A stretch of DNA of 64,000 nucleotides, from NCBI GenBank assembly GCA_964034945.1, contig OZ035962.1, positions 34,375,943-34,439,942 on the forward strand. The letters are read 5' to 3'. Origin of the DNA: Chrysopilus asiliformis (lineage: Eukaryota; Arthropoda; Insecta; Diptera; Rhagionidae). Position 1 is the stretch's first letter. Each line of letters starts with the position of its first letter. Position numbers and translations under genes: made by a program. The notes below the pieces were generated by a model that worked only from the letters and a program-made list of their open reading frames with translations, was not told the origin of the DNA and ran no database searches. Of the stretch, positions 1-11,375 are shown piece after piece.

Positions 1-369
1 GAACACCATAACTGTTTGGCATCAAAAAGTACCGACACACATAACATAGATACGGTCTTTATAAGTTTTAAGCAATATGAAGGATGCAAGCTTAATATTC
101 CTCATAGGAATTTCGTGGATTATGTACAAAACCTAGAAAATGAATTCTGTAGATATTTTAATATTTTTATGACTAGGAATAGTATTGAAGAACTAATATA
201 CTTGGAATTAGAAAAAATTGATGTATATAATTGTTGTAGTAATTTTAATAAGCAATATTTTATTAAGCTTTTTATTCGAGTAAGAATATATTATATTTTA
301 AAATTCTTTAACATGGAGTTAAAAGAAAAAAAGTCACGTAATAAACTTTTAAGTGTGAGTCACATGTAG
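1..369 (+). pseudogene. C-terminal remnant of a P-element-like (THAP9-type) transposase
   Basis: The frame is open from the left edge to a TAG at 367-369 and gives about 120 residues. The last 60 residues read as a helical, basic tail with the pattern I-K-L-F-I-R-V-R-I-Y-Y-I-L-K-F, then a lysine-rich KEKKSRNK stretch and a terminal S-H-M. In my memory of the family, animal P-like transposases end in a similar (K/R)LFxRxRxxxxxKxxN block followed by Lys/Arg. The upstream part lies outside the window, so it is unknown whether the copy is intact. A degraded THAP motif, the usual N-terminal domain of this superfamily, lies at 17.3 kb on the other strand and belongs to a different copy. Family assignment is by motif only. 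Confidence 0.4.
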
Positions 370-1417
370 ATTGATAGAAAATGTGCAATGAATTTGGATT
401 ATAGATTCTTTTTTTTTTTTTTTGATTAAAATTTTCATGATGGTGCATAGGCCTCAAGGGGAAACCAGCCATCTAAAACAAATGGGAAACGCGCCTGGAT
501 GTAGTACCTCTCTAGCATATTGCTTCTTAACATCGCTCTAATAATTGTGCCTTTATTATATTTGCTACAGTAAAAATTTAAAACACTTTAAAGTAACAGT
601 AATTTAAGTTCGGGTCCTTAACTCATAAAATAAGTGTAAAAAATAGTTTCATGTATGTGTATCAGCACACAATTCTAATTAAAGACAATTTTCATTACAT
701 TTTATTAGCGCGTATAAATAATTCTTTCACCAAATTTTAATAGAAAACGAATTTATACTGGTAATCTTGTTTTCTGAAGTGCAATATTGCTGTAGGTGGT
801 GTGGAAAACTACAATCACATATTGCAAATTTTCCAATAAGTCAGCTCAATTTCGCTTTAAATTTTTTTTTGTGTTGCATTTGTAAAACTTGCAAATATTA
901 GGTGCTTAGCTTTGACCTGATTTAAGCAAAAGGTGACCTGATTAAGGCCTTTGATACCCAACCAAATTCTGACATTTTGCGAACGCTTGACAACTGAATT
1001 CATAAAAAAAATTATTGCTTCCGATTCTAGACTTCTAATTCAGAAGTCATAAAAATTAAAATTGTCGAAAAATCAAAATTATTTATGCAATGCAATGGGA
1101 AATACCATATCATGTAGGTACTCTACTATATTGAAATCTAAACAATGCTTAACTTCTGAATATTGAGATGTGGCAACTCCCCCACATTGTATACACTAAA
1201 CATTTCGTGTACCGACGAAGGCAATGAGACAGACCTATATGTCACTGGGTGGACTCTTCATTGCTTCGAAATTTTATCAACCGTGATTTATCTATAGTTC
1301 TCTCATCATTGATGAAACGAAAAAGCGACAGTAAAAAGAGATAGGATATTTTAGCCTGCGAGAAAATGAGATAGAATACAAATGGGTGCCGGTCAATTTA
1401 TCGTAAACAAGAGTGTT
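370..1417. other. No gene seen; AT-rich sequence
   Basis: The first 200 bases after the transposase tail may be its 3' flank. No open frame, repeat copy or RNA gene was recognised in the rest. Confidence 0.4.
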
Positions 1418-1484
1418 GGGAAGGGGGAAGGGGGAAGGGGGGAAGGGAGAAGTGTTAGGAGGGAGGAAGTGGAGAAAGGAGGCG
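1418..1484 (+). repeat. G-rich purine tract, possible G-quadruplex
   Basis: Four runs of three to six G separated by AA occur within 40 bases, followed by further GGA-rich sequence. This fits the G3+N1-7 quadruplex pattern and stands out in an AT-rich setting. The 188-residue frame across it and the next repeat is a composition artefact. Confidence 0.6.
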
Positions 1485-1526
1485 ATAAATTACTGATGTT
1501 TCGTCATACATTGCAATATATACATA

Positions 1527-2050
1527 TCTATATATATAAAAATGGATGTTTTATTGTTTGTCTGTTTGTCTGCCTGCCTGAGATTACAAAACTCAAAAAC
1601 TACTGGAGCGATTTTTATGCGGTTTTTTGCAAAATGATCTATGTTGCCAGGAGCAGGTTTTTAGCTATGTACATTTTCAAAATTCGAAACGGAAGGTCCT
1701 GTAAGGATAATGAAAATATCCTTTTTCCCATTTCGCCCCGGAAAAATTTGCATTTTAGGGTTTTTGGGGTCGCTGATCACGAATCCGGTATTAGATTTTC
1801 AAAATTCGAAACGGAAGGTCCTGTAAGGATAATGAAAATATCCTTTTTATCATTTTTCCCCGGAAAAATTTGCATTTTAGGGTTTTTGGGGTCGCTGATC
1901 ACGAATCCGGTATTAGATTTTCAAAATTCGAAACGGAAGGTCCTGTAAGGATAAATATCCTTTTTCCCGGTTTTCCTCGGAAAAATCGGCATAAGGGGGT
2001 TTTTGGGGTTGCTGATCATGAATCCGGTATTAGATTTTCAATAAAAATAT
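1527..2050 (+). mobile_element. Non-autonomous Helitron-like element J1, 3' truncated
   Basis: It starts A|TCTATATATATAAA, then a GTTTGTCTGTTTGTCTG-type tract, then a conserved segment containing AAACTCAAAAACTACTGG and TGCAAAATGATCT, then tandem units. The same order occurs on the minus strand in J2 (44359-44817) and J3 (52310-53749), both of which end in CTAG followed by T. J1 lacks the 3' GCTAG terminus. A 5' TC, a 3' CTRR and insertion between A and T are Helitron hallmarks. No Rep/helicase coding is present. Confidence 0.6.
1681..2045 (+). repeat. Three tandem ~122-bp units inside J1
   Basis: The word AATTCGAAACGGAAGGTCCT starts at 1681, 1803 and 1925, a spacing of exactly 122 bases. Each unit carries GGTCCTGTAAGGATAA, a C-rich stop and TTTTTGGGGT(C/T)GCTGATCA. 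Related units make up parts of J2, J3 and the F family. Confidence 0.85.
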
Positions 2051-2054
2051 AATA

Positions 2055-4215
2055 TGACTTTTGAACTTGGTACCAATATTATAATAAATAAACGCTATAA
2101 CTATCCCACACCTGATACCGCATTCGTCTCATTCTCTCGCTGTTTAGTTTTCCTAAGGTTTCACTTCTACCGCGTGTGCGCTGCACACACATGTTTTTTT
2201 TTTTATAGAATACTGTTCGATTCCTTTTCATTACAAGATATAAATATTACCCAGAAGAAATATGCTTATCTCTATAGCTCGTGGAAAACTTGATTTATCA
2301 AAAATTAAGATTTTAATACTTCTCTTCCCAAACAATTATTTATGGAAAACCTTTGGCTCCGCAGTGAACGTATAAAATTTTGATATGTATCCAATATTTA
2401 TCTATGATATGGCTAATAATGCAGATCAAAGCTATAAATCTAAACTTTTATTCATTAAAGTTTGAAAGTATTTTTAATTCATATTTATGCCTTAGACAAA
2501 ACAACACATTTATATCAGCTGCAGAAATTTGTTACCATTCGGGTTAAAGTTAAAATTAATAATACGAACTGGTTTCGTGTTAAGGCGCAAAAATTAATAT
2601 GCCTTTGGGCTTTTCCAACAAAAATTATCCTGAAAACGAACAACTGCTGCTAGGCTACAATCTATTTATTGTGAAGCAAATCGGAATAGAAACCAATTAG
2701 CAATTCGTGGAATGCCTTTAATAACTTGAAACATATTTTCCAACTTAAACTTCGCTAAATCACTTTCATTAGCCTTTGCCAGGGTGCTATAACTTTCAAA
2801 TCACAATAGGCACTCAATATAGTCTCAAAACATATAAATACAATACACATAGCTATCTAGCTATTTGTCCAATATAAAACATCGAACTAATTTAATCCCT
2901 ATCACGGCTGATGTCGGTGCCTCATCCAATCAAAATCCCAACCCCATGCCCCATCTAATCATAATAAGGAACCCAATCCTAGTCTCAGTCTCAGCTTCAA
3001 TCCCGAAACTAATTGTTAATACCCGTTGCCGTCGCATTGACTGTGAGTTAGCCCAGCCCGAATTTGGGCCTGTGTCCCTGCTACGCCTGCAGAAGTAAAA
3101 TTTGAAGTTGAAAGGTCTGCGGATGATTTACTATAAATCGCCTCCCAATTATATCTTTGTGCTTAAATAATTACCAGTAGAAGTACAAAAGCAGACAGGC
3201 TAGCAAGCAAACAAGCAAGCAAGCATATTTGACAGAATCCCTTTGCCACGAATACAAGATCCTTTAGTAATTGTAGTATAGTTAAAAATATCGCTGTGTT
3301 CGCTGCATTTTCCCCAAGCTCGGTTGAACAAAGTTTGCCCATTATTAGTTTACGCTAAACATAATTTACTAGCGTGCCGGTTTGCTGAGGTAACCTTACT
3401 CGTATATGGCCCAAGCCCACAACTCTTTCCCTATTGTAATCACTAATATTTCGTCGCTATACCTACATATTTATATATACGGACCAATATTTTACACTAT
3501 GGAAATATCAGAGTAGATATGATAGATGGTGTTATTCATACCTACTTCTATATAAATATCACCATTGACTGAACTCTGTAATAGAACCAGGATTGCCATA
3601 TTCCCTTAAACACTCGAAAATAAATTGAATAAATCAAATCCAGAACAAACATTATTACTAACTAAAAGGCCACTATATAAAATATTGAATTTCAGTCCAT
3701 TTTTTAAAAAATCATACACCTTCTAATCTCGATGAAAAAGACAAGGATTTTCATACATCCTTAGTTATGAGTTTCAGCACCCAATCGGTCGTTTAAAAAC
3801 GAGAGTGAAATTTTCTTATTTCTCAAAGATTACGCTATTTTCTCAAAACTTGCTAAAAAAGTGATTTCTGAATTTGTTTTTAGAAATGCCGATGAAACAA
3901 AAACCTTCCAAACGGTGCAAAAAAAAACTCATGTAGCATGTATCGATACTTGGCACCATCGATTGTATCCGCATTTCCGGCCTACGGCTGTCACAAGAGA
4001 AGCAAACCAAAAGTTTTTCGGTTTTGTTTTGTTTCAAGGGTAAATTAGATTTCTGGTTTTGGGCTTTGGTTTCTAAAATTTCAAAAAATTGGTTCTAGGT
4101 TTTATTTTGGTGCCTGAAATTTCGAAATTTAGTTCTGGTTTTGGTTTTTAGAATTTCAAAAATTGGGTTTTCGTTTCCCAAAATTTCAATGGTTCAGTGG
4201 TTTTTGGTTTTGATT
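2055..4215. other. No gene recognised; mixed unique sequence
   Basis: The stretch 2865-3110 is less AT-rich and holds a 77-residue frame with no recognisable domain. A short CAAG microsatellite lies near 3200-3225. At 4040-4215 there is a TTTTGG-rich simple tract. Confidence 0.35.
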
Positions 4216-4218
4216 CTA

Positions 4219-4490
4219 CACTCAGAAAAATGGAGGCTAACTCGACGACCTACACACGGCGTAATTGGCCTCGGGCAGGCGCGCGTTCGCCTGCATGTGA
4301 GCAAGTAAAACTGAGTTGACCTGTGGTCGGAGAAATTCTGAAATTAAGCCACCAGCAGGTGAAGTAGGGCATTGGGAGCTGCACGAGTTGACCTTAGATA
4401 GGTTAACTCTGACCGCTAGCTGGCTTACAGAAACCTCTGTAAGGTCAGAGTTAACCTGACAAAAAGTTGACCTAGACATTTTTCCGAGTG
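4219..4490 (-). mobile_element. MITE M1 (272 bp, CACTCAGAAAAATG ends)
   Basis: Terminal inverted repeats are CACTCAGAAAAATG and CATTTTTCCGAGTG, and TA flanks both sides. An inverted copy of exactly the same length lies at 16430-16701 and is nearly identical by eye. The element is richer in GC than its surroundings. The ~90-residue frame shared by both copies is a by-product of repeat identity and shows no domain. Short CACT ends with a 2-bp duplication resemble animal CACTA/Mirage-type elements, but Tc1-type is also possible. Confidence 0.8.
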
Positions 4491-4839
4491 TAGGTTTTTG
4501 AATCCTATTCAGTCGTTGTTGCATTTTCTGATCATATTATATAGGACACGGAAAGTGTTTTTTCCCTTTTTCCTTTTTTTTTTTTTGTTAATGTATATGA
4601 AAATTCTAAACTCTAAATCTGATCCTAAAAATCAAATATGAACCGCACCGAACCACTTAACTAATTTAAGGTCTTTGGTTCTAGAGATAGCATTGAGAGG
4701 GGTTTACATGAAATGAGAAGCGGTAGATATTAGTGCCCAAAAAAATTTCTTGAGAATTCACCTTTCAAAAAGTGAAAATTCGATTCAAATCCCTTCAAGC
4801 GTTCAAAAAATACCAGCAGAAGGAGACAGTGGGGAAGGC

Positions 4840-6235
4840 TTCATTTGAGTTTTTAAAAGCTTTTATTTAGCTTACCTGTCTGTCTGTCTGTCAGATTCAA
4901 AAAAGCCCGTTTCCACTCATCCGATTGCCTTGAAATTTTGCACACATACGTAAGTCCGATGACAATAATATATTTTCGGGAAAAATCTCATCTTGGGGTT
5001 TTTGGGGTTGCTGAATCCGATTTTGACATTAAAAAGTATGTAATACTAAGCTCAGACCGACACAAAATCACGTAATTTTGAAGATTTTCGTAATTTTGAA
5101 CGAAATCTTCCTCGAAATCACGAGCTTTCCAGTACATTAACCTGTTTTCAAAAATCACTGAAAGTATGCAATTTCCACAAAATTACGAACGAAATCAAGC
5201 AAAAACAATGAATTCAACCCTGCATCACTCATTCAGCTCTCTTGAGTACATCAGTTTTGACATTTGCGCTGGATTAGAACGACGGAGATATAAGAAAAAG
5301 AAGCCGTGTTCCGCACGCGAAAAGGATATATTAGTAAACAACCTACGCGGGGCAAAAAAAAAATGGACCTGTTTTTGATGTGATTAGATATGAAATGGAA
5401 AATAATTGTTTATTTTCATTACAGATAATTTCCATTGTCGTCTAAAGTATCTAATTCTGTTTGCACATATTTCATCGATGTTTTGAATTGTATTATTCAT
5501 CATATTACTAAAATTCATAGTAATCCTACACTAAAATTCATAGCAATCATGTAGTTGAAATGTGAAACAAAATTACCTTAATCTCTGTGTGAACACTTTG
5601 GTTTAAGTTCTAAATCATTTCGCAAAATTACGTGATTTTGTGTCGGTCTGAACTTAGTATAAGGTTAACGGAAGGTCCTATAAAGATAACATGATTATCC
5701 TTTTCCTCAAAATTGCCGGGAAAAATCTCATCTGGGGGTTTTTGGGATCACTGAATCCGATTCTGCAATTAAGAAGTCTGTAAGGATCACGGAAGGTCCT
5801 GTTAGGATAATGTGGTTATCATTTTCCTTTTCTTCGGGAAAAATCTCACCTGGGGATTTTTGGATCGGCGAATCCGATTCTGACATTAAAAAGGTTGTAA
5901 GGATCACGGAAGGTCCTGTTAGTATAATGTGATTATCCTTTTCATTTTGGATTTTTAGTCATACTAATAAAATACGAAATAACTAAAAAGGATAAAATAA
6001 AAAAAATAAAAAAAATTAAAAAAAATAAAATAAAGTTTTTATTTAAAAAAAATTGCACTAAACAGAAAAGTAAATTTGTATATCATAAATAAGAGCAAGA
6101 TAAAAAGAGCATGAGAAATAAAATAAATTATAAATTTATCTCACTTTTATTTCTGATACACAGCGCCCAAAAAAATATTTTTTTTTCTTTTTATTGCATG
6201 CTTAAAAAAAACATTTTTTAAATTTTTTTTTTTAT
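4840..6235 (+). repeat. Dispersed repeat family F, copy F1
   Basis: It opens with TTTTAAAAGCTTTTATTTAGCTT and a GTCTGTCTGTCTG tract, then the phrase TTGAAATTTTGCACACATACGTAA. Several ~80-100 bp units follow with GGAAGGTCCTGT, (A)GGATAA and GGGAAAAATCTCATC. The end is TTTTTAGTCATACTAAT and an A/T-rich tail with ATACACAGCGCCCAAAAAAA. Other copies are F2 24.6 kb, F3 28.0 kb, F4 35.7 kb and F5 48.2-49.3 kb (minus). A Harbinger-like MITE sits inside at 5044-5659. No coding is seen. Confidence 0.75.
5044..5659 (+). mobile_element. Harbinger-like non-autonomous element inserted in F1
   Basis: Inverted ends of more than 30 bases begin TACTAAG(C/T)TCAGACCGACAC and continue through AAAATCACGTAATTTTG. 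TAA is duplicated at 5041-5043 and 5660-5662; a 3-bp TAA/TTA duplication is typical of PIF/Harbinger. Removing the element restores the F-repeat phrase AAGTATGTAAGGTTAACGG. A 70-residue frame inside (5166-5378) ends in a basic region and could be a decayed DNA-binding protein, but no domain can be shown. Confidence 0.75.
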
Positions 6236-6242
6236 AAATATA

Positions 6243-6545
6243 TATGTGGCGCTACATCTCTAACCTACATAGGGCCTTTTCAATTGAGGTTTATAACAAT
6301 ATCCTACCCTGCTCGCACCTACAGTTTTACATGGATTGCGAGCAATAGGTGAATTGCAATATCTGTAAGGTTCTTGCATTGCAATCTATCAATAGCAGGA
6401 GCCGTGATAGCAGTCTACACCGATGATATCGTTAACACCAAGGGGAAACTATCACTACTCAGTTCACAGTCGGGAATCGAACCACTCACTTTCTGGTTAC
6501 TAGCCAAGTCCAGGTGGTAAACCCTGAAGCTCACTGCCACTGCAT
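6243..6545 (-). mobile_element. tRNA-derived SINE, minus-strand copy
   Basis: Read on the minus strand, GTGGTTCGATTCCCGACTGT contains a near-perfect pol III B box (GGTTCGATTCC). An A-box-like stretch lies about 40-60 bases before it. The body has GAGTAGTGATAG, TTGGTGTTAACGA and TGTAAAACTGTAGGTGCGA(A/G)C, and the tail is AT-rich. A second copy on + at 63378-63690 shares all these blocks in the same order. Confidence 0.7.
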
Positions 6546-6549
6546 TTGA

Positions 6550-7672
6550 GTTTAGTCGACTAAAATTTTCCCGGCTGAAGCACCTACTCAATACTGAAAA
6601 CTGTATGAGAATCCCTTCAACAGTTCAAAAGAGAGGGGCCAAAGGAAAGCATTTTTCGACATATAGATAGGTTTAACTTATTTAGTATTCCCGTGTAAAT
6701 TTTCACTCAAATTGGGCTATCCATTTAGCTTTTATGGCGTTAATGGAGGGCAAAAAGGGATTAAGGAAGCGAATGGTAATTGATTCAATGGTACTCCTGA
6801 ACTCCTCTAACCTTTTCCATAAATCAGCATGTGACTTTGTTTTTTCAATCCTATAGTGGTCAATCGATTCATACATTTTTATGAGAAAGAGTAATAGACA
6901 GATCCATTAACATACAGACTCTTGACATATAACGTTCCCTACTTGAAGCCATATCTAATGTAGTGGAAGATACGTGTCATACACCAAAAGTGCTAGCAGG
7001 GATAAAATAAGCGATATCATTGATTCCTAGTGAAATGTGATAAAATCAAATATTGAATACGGATAAATAAAAAAACAAAATGTAATTTAATAATTAGATT
7101 ACTCTGTATAACCTAAATAAAAAGAATCGTGGCACTGGCTAATAGCACTAGCATATAAATGTTCCCCTCTGTTCGTTGTCGCCGCCGCCGTCACATAAAT
7201 GAAAAAAAATCATCAAATTAGGTCGTTCCTTCAAAGATAAAAAGATAACATCAGTTGATGTAAGACAGTTAACTGTATCTGTATAATATGTGTAAGCAAA
7301 GATGATATTGAATAGTACAAGAAAGCAACTAAGAAAATATAATTCCCATGTTTGTCATTTTCATGATCCGTAGCCCGCTAGCATGAAGCTATCTGGTAGA
7401 TGCTCCTGCTCAACCCTCATCAATAACAATTAGCGTCAGCTCTATGTTGACTCCCTTGACAAAATTGGATTGTCATGTTGCTATCTCCAAGCTATCTTTT
7501 TATTGCTTGGAAAACTGAACCAAACTGAATTGAGCACTGAACTTACTTGGGTGGGTTTTTTTTTCTTTTTCCTAGTCTTCGTTATAACTTACTTTTGCCA
7601 ATTTTTTTTTTCTATAATACCTCCGATATTCCTAGTATTCTTGGCGCCTTAACTTTTCTATAACAACCTCAG
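6550..7672. other. No gene recognised
   Basis: There are short frames only. The 60-residue frame at 7470-7652 is phenylalanine-rich because of poly-T and is probably the pyrimidine tract before the exon at 7673. Confidence 0.35.
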
Positions 7673-7908
7673 CTCCTCCTAATTCTTTGTCATTCGGTGA
7701 CATTGACGAAAGTATACGCGAATTACTTATTCTTAGATCAACAGACACCCCTTTTTGTATACACAAAGTAAGTGTCTTGTTTTTCTTGATTGAAATGTCA
7801 GTGTTAAGCATGGGCCTTTTGTTTTTGTTTCTTATAACATCTATCTTTATCCCCCGACAGGATAACAAATATAGCATCATATGCGAAATCATTACAGATC
7901 CTCTATAA
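7673..7908 (+). CDS. Last two coding exons of an unrecognised host gene
   Basis: Exon A (7673-7767) follows ...AACCTCAG and ends CACAAA|GTAAGTG, a near-consensus donor. The 93-bp intron ends TTTATCCCCCGACAG, a strong acceptor. Exon B (7861-7908) continues in phase 0 and stops at TAA 7906-7908. The product of exon A includes SLSFGDIDESIRELLI and TPFCIHK; exon B gives DNKYSIICEIITDPL. Frame continuity across a typical short insect intron is the main evidence. No domain is recognised. The rest of the gene should lie upstream on +. The minus strand is also open here, so orientation rests on the splice sites. Confidence 0.45.
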
Positions 7909-8455
7909 ACCTTTCCATTATACCATAAGCATACAAAACCATATCTCTGTCTCCATTTTATTTTAAGAGCAATATCTTTTTCGCCTGATATTATCCACGG
8001 ATATTTATGTATCGTAAACGAGAATTATTCACCAATGCTACCGCATTCAAATTCATCAGCATCTTAATTTTCCGAAACGAAGATATTGTTCAAATACATA
8101 ATATATATATTACATCTATAAATACATATTATGTATAGGTATAGACTTTTTGAAGCAGAATATCTATCAAAACAAGATTGATTAAATTTCCACTTAGATA
8201 AATTTGTTTATCGTTTTATGATACAAATATTCATCATTTTATAGGCATTATAATGTTTTGTACAATTTCCAAACTTTCAAACTATTGTTCAAGTTGACAT
8301 AATATCCATTTTTCCTTCAAACTATGCCACCTGTTGTTTAAAATTAATTAATAACAAATCAAATTATTGCTATTGTTAATGTTCATTCTTTATAATATAA
8401 AATTATAGATAGGCCATACCATACTAACATAAAATATGTATAATCATTAACGATA
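7909..8455. other. No gene; AT-rich, possible 3' UTR or flank
   Basis: Nothing is recognised. The first part would be the 3' UTR if the coding end at 7908 is real. Confidence 0.35.
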
Positions 8456-8909
8456 TCCTAAACCAGTGTTCCCCAACCTTTTTCCGTACTCCCTAGTTAC
8501 GGCGAGCTAGTTTTTTCTCCTAATACCATTATAGATTTTTTTTAAAAACTACACTGATCGATTTATTAGAGTTCAAAAGAGAAGGATTTGCGCCGCAGGT
8601 GAAAATTTTTCTGATCCGAATCGATAACTGCAATAAAAAGCTCAAATAAAAGGCCATAATAGTACTAAAGGTAGACCTAAAATAGAGTAGCTCCTACTTT
8701 TAAACACATAAGTTGTTCCCCGACAAATTGTTAAATGTCATTTTAGGTTTTACTAGTACTCCACACCTGCCATGAATGCCGTCACTGTCGCTGTTACGTC
8801 TGATGTTATGTCTAGTGAATATTGAAAAGTCAGCTGTTACGACAGAAAAGTCTGGCAGTTTTTGCTGACATCTTTCCTAACAGAAATGGTAACAGAAATG
8901 GAATTTAAG

Positions 8910-9150
8910 ATGGCGGATTCTAATTTTTCACGTGCAGAGACGCTCCGTTCTATAAACGAATACTGTTTAAAAATAATTTTTACAAAGAAATGATTTGAAA
9001 AATGCGTCGTGGGAGCAGCTGGAGGCCAAATTTCATTTTAGTGCGGAGATTTTAAAGAAAAAAGTGAAATCACAGATCGTCATATTTACTACTCTCAGTT
9101 GTTTACTGCTCAACGCATTTCTGGAACTGAAACGTCATGCCAGAATCAGC
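8910..9150 (+). pseudogene. Decayed MADF/Myb-like gene of a Harbinger-type element
   Basis: From ATG 8910 the frame reads MADSNFSRAETLRSINEYC, then breaks. A second frame continues with SWEQLEAKFHFSAEILKKKV. The order F-S-R-x-E-x-L-x-x-I, then W-x-x-(L/I)-A-x-x-F and K-K-K-(V/M)-K matches the better preserved MADF gene at 62152-62385. In PIF/Harbinger elements such a gene accompanies the transposase. At least one frameshift and a stop make it non-functional. Flanking TIRs could not be fixed. Confidence 0.45.
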
Positions 9151-9315
9151 AGCCCACCTACGTCACAACAGAATTTTCTAATGACATTTCTGTTAACAGT
9201 CCTGTCAACGTTTCCGGCAGGTCTGGATAGCGTGTTAGTACAGCACTAAAGCGAATAATCACCGAAGCACTACTTTATTTGTACAATGAGGTATTTGATT
9301 TGCTATTTTTATATA

Positions 9316-9750
9316 CAGAGTGTTCCAATGGCTTGGACCGATGTTAACAGAAAATAAGACAATATTATTTGTTAAAAATTTTTGATTTTTTTATTAAATC
9401 ATGTTATTTGGCTCATGGCCATTATGTGTGAAAAATAATATTGCTCAAATGCTCACCAAGGCTTCGGCGGCATACCTCCACTCGATGGTCAAATTTTTTG
9501 ATGACATCTCTGCATAATTGCTCATACCTTTGAGTTTTCCAAATTTTAGCTATTTGTTCTAAAACACGAAATTCTACAGTTTGTGCCATATGCACCTTAT
9601 TTTTAGTTATTAGATTTGATATTGTCATTATATGACAATAAGGTGAAACAATACATAGCACAGAACAATTTAATTTTACAGCCCAATAAAGCTTTTTCAC
9701 TGCGCTGTTATGCCAATCACTGATAGATTTTAAAAAAAAGTCTAAATTGG
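9316..9750 (-). pseudogene. C-terminal remnant of a mariner/IS630-type transposase with its end repeat
   Basis: The minus frame 9700-9422 ends with FDHRVEVCRRSLGEHLSNI, close to the C-terminal (F/Y)xxRL(D/E)VCRxxxGxHIEHL block I know from mariner-like DUF4817 transposases. Beyond the stop lies TA|CAGAGTGTTCCAATGGC (from 9316), a plausible terminal repeat with a TA target. No catalytic region is seen; the rest is deleted or too diverged. Confidence 0.4.
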
Positions 9751-9755
9751 GCTTA

Positions 9756-10124
9756 CGCCTGAGTTACATTGCGACAACAGTGACACGACAACGCCACCAA
9801 AGTTTGAAAAATTGAACTTTTGTCGCGACGACATCGAATGACCGTTGAATTGTTTGGTTAGGTTAATTTGTGTTTGAGTTGCTCTCTTTTGGTGAAAAAT
9901 TGGCAATTTTATCAAAATGCAGAAATTATCCATAGTAGCATATAATAATATTTTCTTTACTTTCTGCACTCTCATCTTTACTTTCAAAAAAATTTGTTAG
10001 GTTATGGGATTGTTTGTCGCGTGCTCGCAGCTCTGGTAATGTAACTTGGATGACGATAACGACAATGTCGCGCGATTCTCGTCGACGTCTCGTGTCGCCT
10101 TGTCGTCGCAATGTAACTCAGGCT
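9756..10124. mobile_element. Harbinger-type MITE (369 bp, GCCTGAGTTACATTGCGAC ends)
   Basis: Inverted ends GCCTGAGTTACATTGCGAC match perfectly over 19 bases. TTA occurs at 9753-9755 and 10125-10127, as expected for Harbinger. CGACGACA-type blocks follow each end. Frames inside (for example minus 10111-9926) show no domain. Confidence 0.75.
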
Positions 10125-10525
10125 TTACTATGACGAGCCTCAATTTTTAATAGGAAAACCTCATTACAAAAATAACTAACCGCGTATGAAATGCGGGGCA
10201 AGCAAATAAATGCTGTTTAACAATATTTCAAAAACTATTAATTTTAAAAACAGCAGAGCAACGAGTTTCTTTTTTTTCATCTAGACGCACTGTTTCTGAT
10301 TGATCTGCAAAAACAGCATTCAATACTTGCCCTACGTATAAAATAGCCATCAATTCAACACTTATTGAAAAATCAACACTTACTTGAGATATTCTTGGAT
10401 ATGGCACAAATGATTTACAAATGTATGAAAAGTACTCAATATCTCAGGGACGAATTGAGTGGCAGAAAACCCGGTCAGAAAACAGAAAGAGTGTAGACAA
10501 ACTACCAAAAACTGCTCTTAACTTA

Positions 10526-11375
10526 AAACATAACAAAAGCTATAATTGCCAATCTGGCAATTATTGAAAACCCGTATGGTGATTTAAGTGAACGGCGAAC
10601 AGTTGTATCAAAAATCCACTTTGAAGTCAAACTTTTCAATAAGATTTTTTTAAAATTTATTCCAATCGGATTTTAATGTATGGGAGTTTTATGTAGAATC
10701 ATATCCTAAATAACTTTTGTTCTTGAACTTTTTTGAGAAGATGCACTGTTTTTGAGATATTCGTAAAAAACGTTTTCGTTCGTATGCGGGGTACCCCCCC
10801 TAATGGTCCTTTTTTGCTCATAACCGAACTTAGCCTCGCATTTTACGAAAACGGGTTTGCGCAAAATTTTAAGTCTCTAGCTCAATCCGTGCGCCCGCAA
10901 TCCGCGCCACAGACGGACAGACAGACGGACGGACATGCAAAATTCATTTTTTTTTTATCATTCTAAACCAGGCGTCATCAGCTAATGGCTCATCACACAG
11001 ATTGGCTTTAACAGCATAGCGACTATAATCGACCTTTTATTGTGTGCTGTAATGCTTCTGTGTGGGGCTTCGGATCGCAGGAATAAAACGAATCGTGCTT
11101 TGAGTTGGAATCGGAGCACTATTAGCATGACGCATTTCATTTTAAATCAGTTCGTGTCAAGCCATTGCCGTGGAAGGTTGTGTTTCATTTAACTGTATTT
11201 TAATTTGTAGTGGTTATAAATTTTGATTGTAAAGGTAGCGACAGTTACTTTTTGATGGCCCCTGTTCTAAACACACTGGTGTAATTCATTTTTGTGTGTG
11301 ATGACGGGATCTTGGCGTTACAAACGGTAAGGCAAAGTTAATATACCCTTTGGTTTCACCATACGGGTATAAAAA
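10526..11375 (+). repeat. Dispersed repeat family A, copy A1 (carries a hAT MITE)
   Basis: Shared features of the family: AAACATAACAAAAGCTATAA at the start, CCCGTATGGTGA near the start and its inverse TCACCATACGGG near the end, GTGCGCCCGCAATCCGCGCC, a GACAGACGGACGGACATGC tract, and GCGTTACAAACGGTAAGG before the end. Other copies are at 33750-34304, 34318-34887 (minus) and 50134-50645 (minus). Arg/Thr/Asp-rich frames over the GACGGAC tract are not genes. Confidence 0.8.
10969..11264. mobile_element. hAT-type MITE (296 bp) inside A1
   Basis: The octamer TTCTAAAC is duplicated exactly at 10961-10968 and 11265-11272. Ends CAGGCGTCATCA and CAGGGGCCATCA (right end reversed) are near-inverse. Copies A2 to A4 have the uninterrupted phrase TTCTAAACACACTGGTG, so the empty site is present three times in this window. 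Confidence 0.85.

Noticed and set aside
1382..1948. 188-residue plus frame
   Set aside because: It reads through a G-rich tract and the tandem units of Helitron J1.
4237..4524. 95-residue frame conserved in M1 and M2
   Set aside because: Both copies are nearly identical DNA, so conservation of the frame carries no evidence for coding; no domain is visible.
5166..5378. Possible decayed DNA-binding protein in the Harbinger-like MITE
   Set aside because: Only a basic tail is seen; similarity to SANT/Myb regulators could not be supported.
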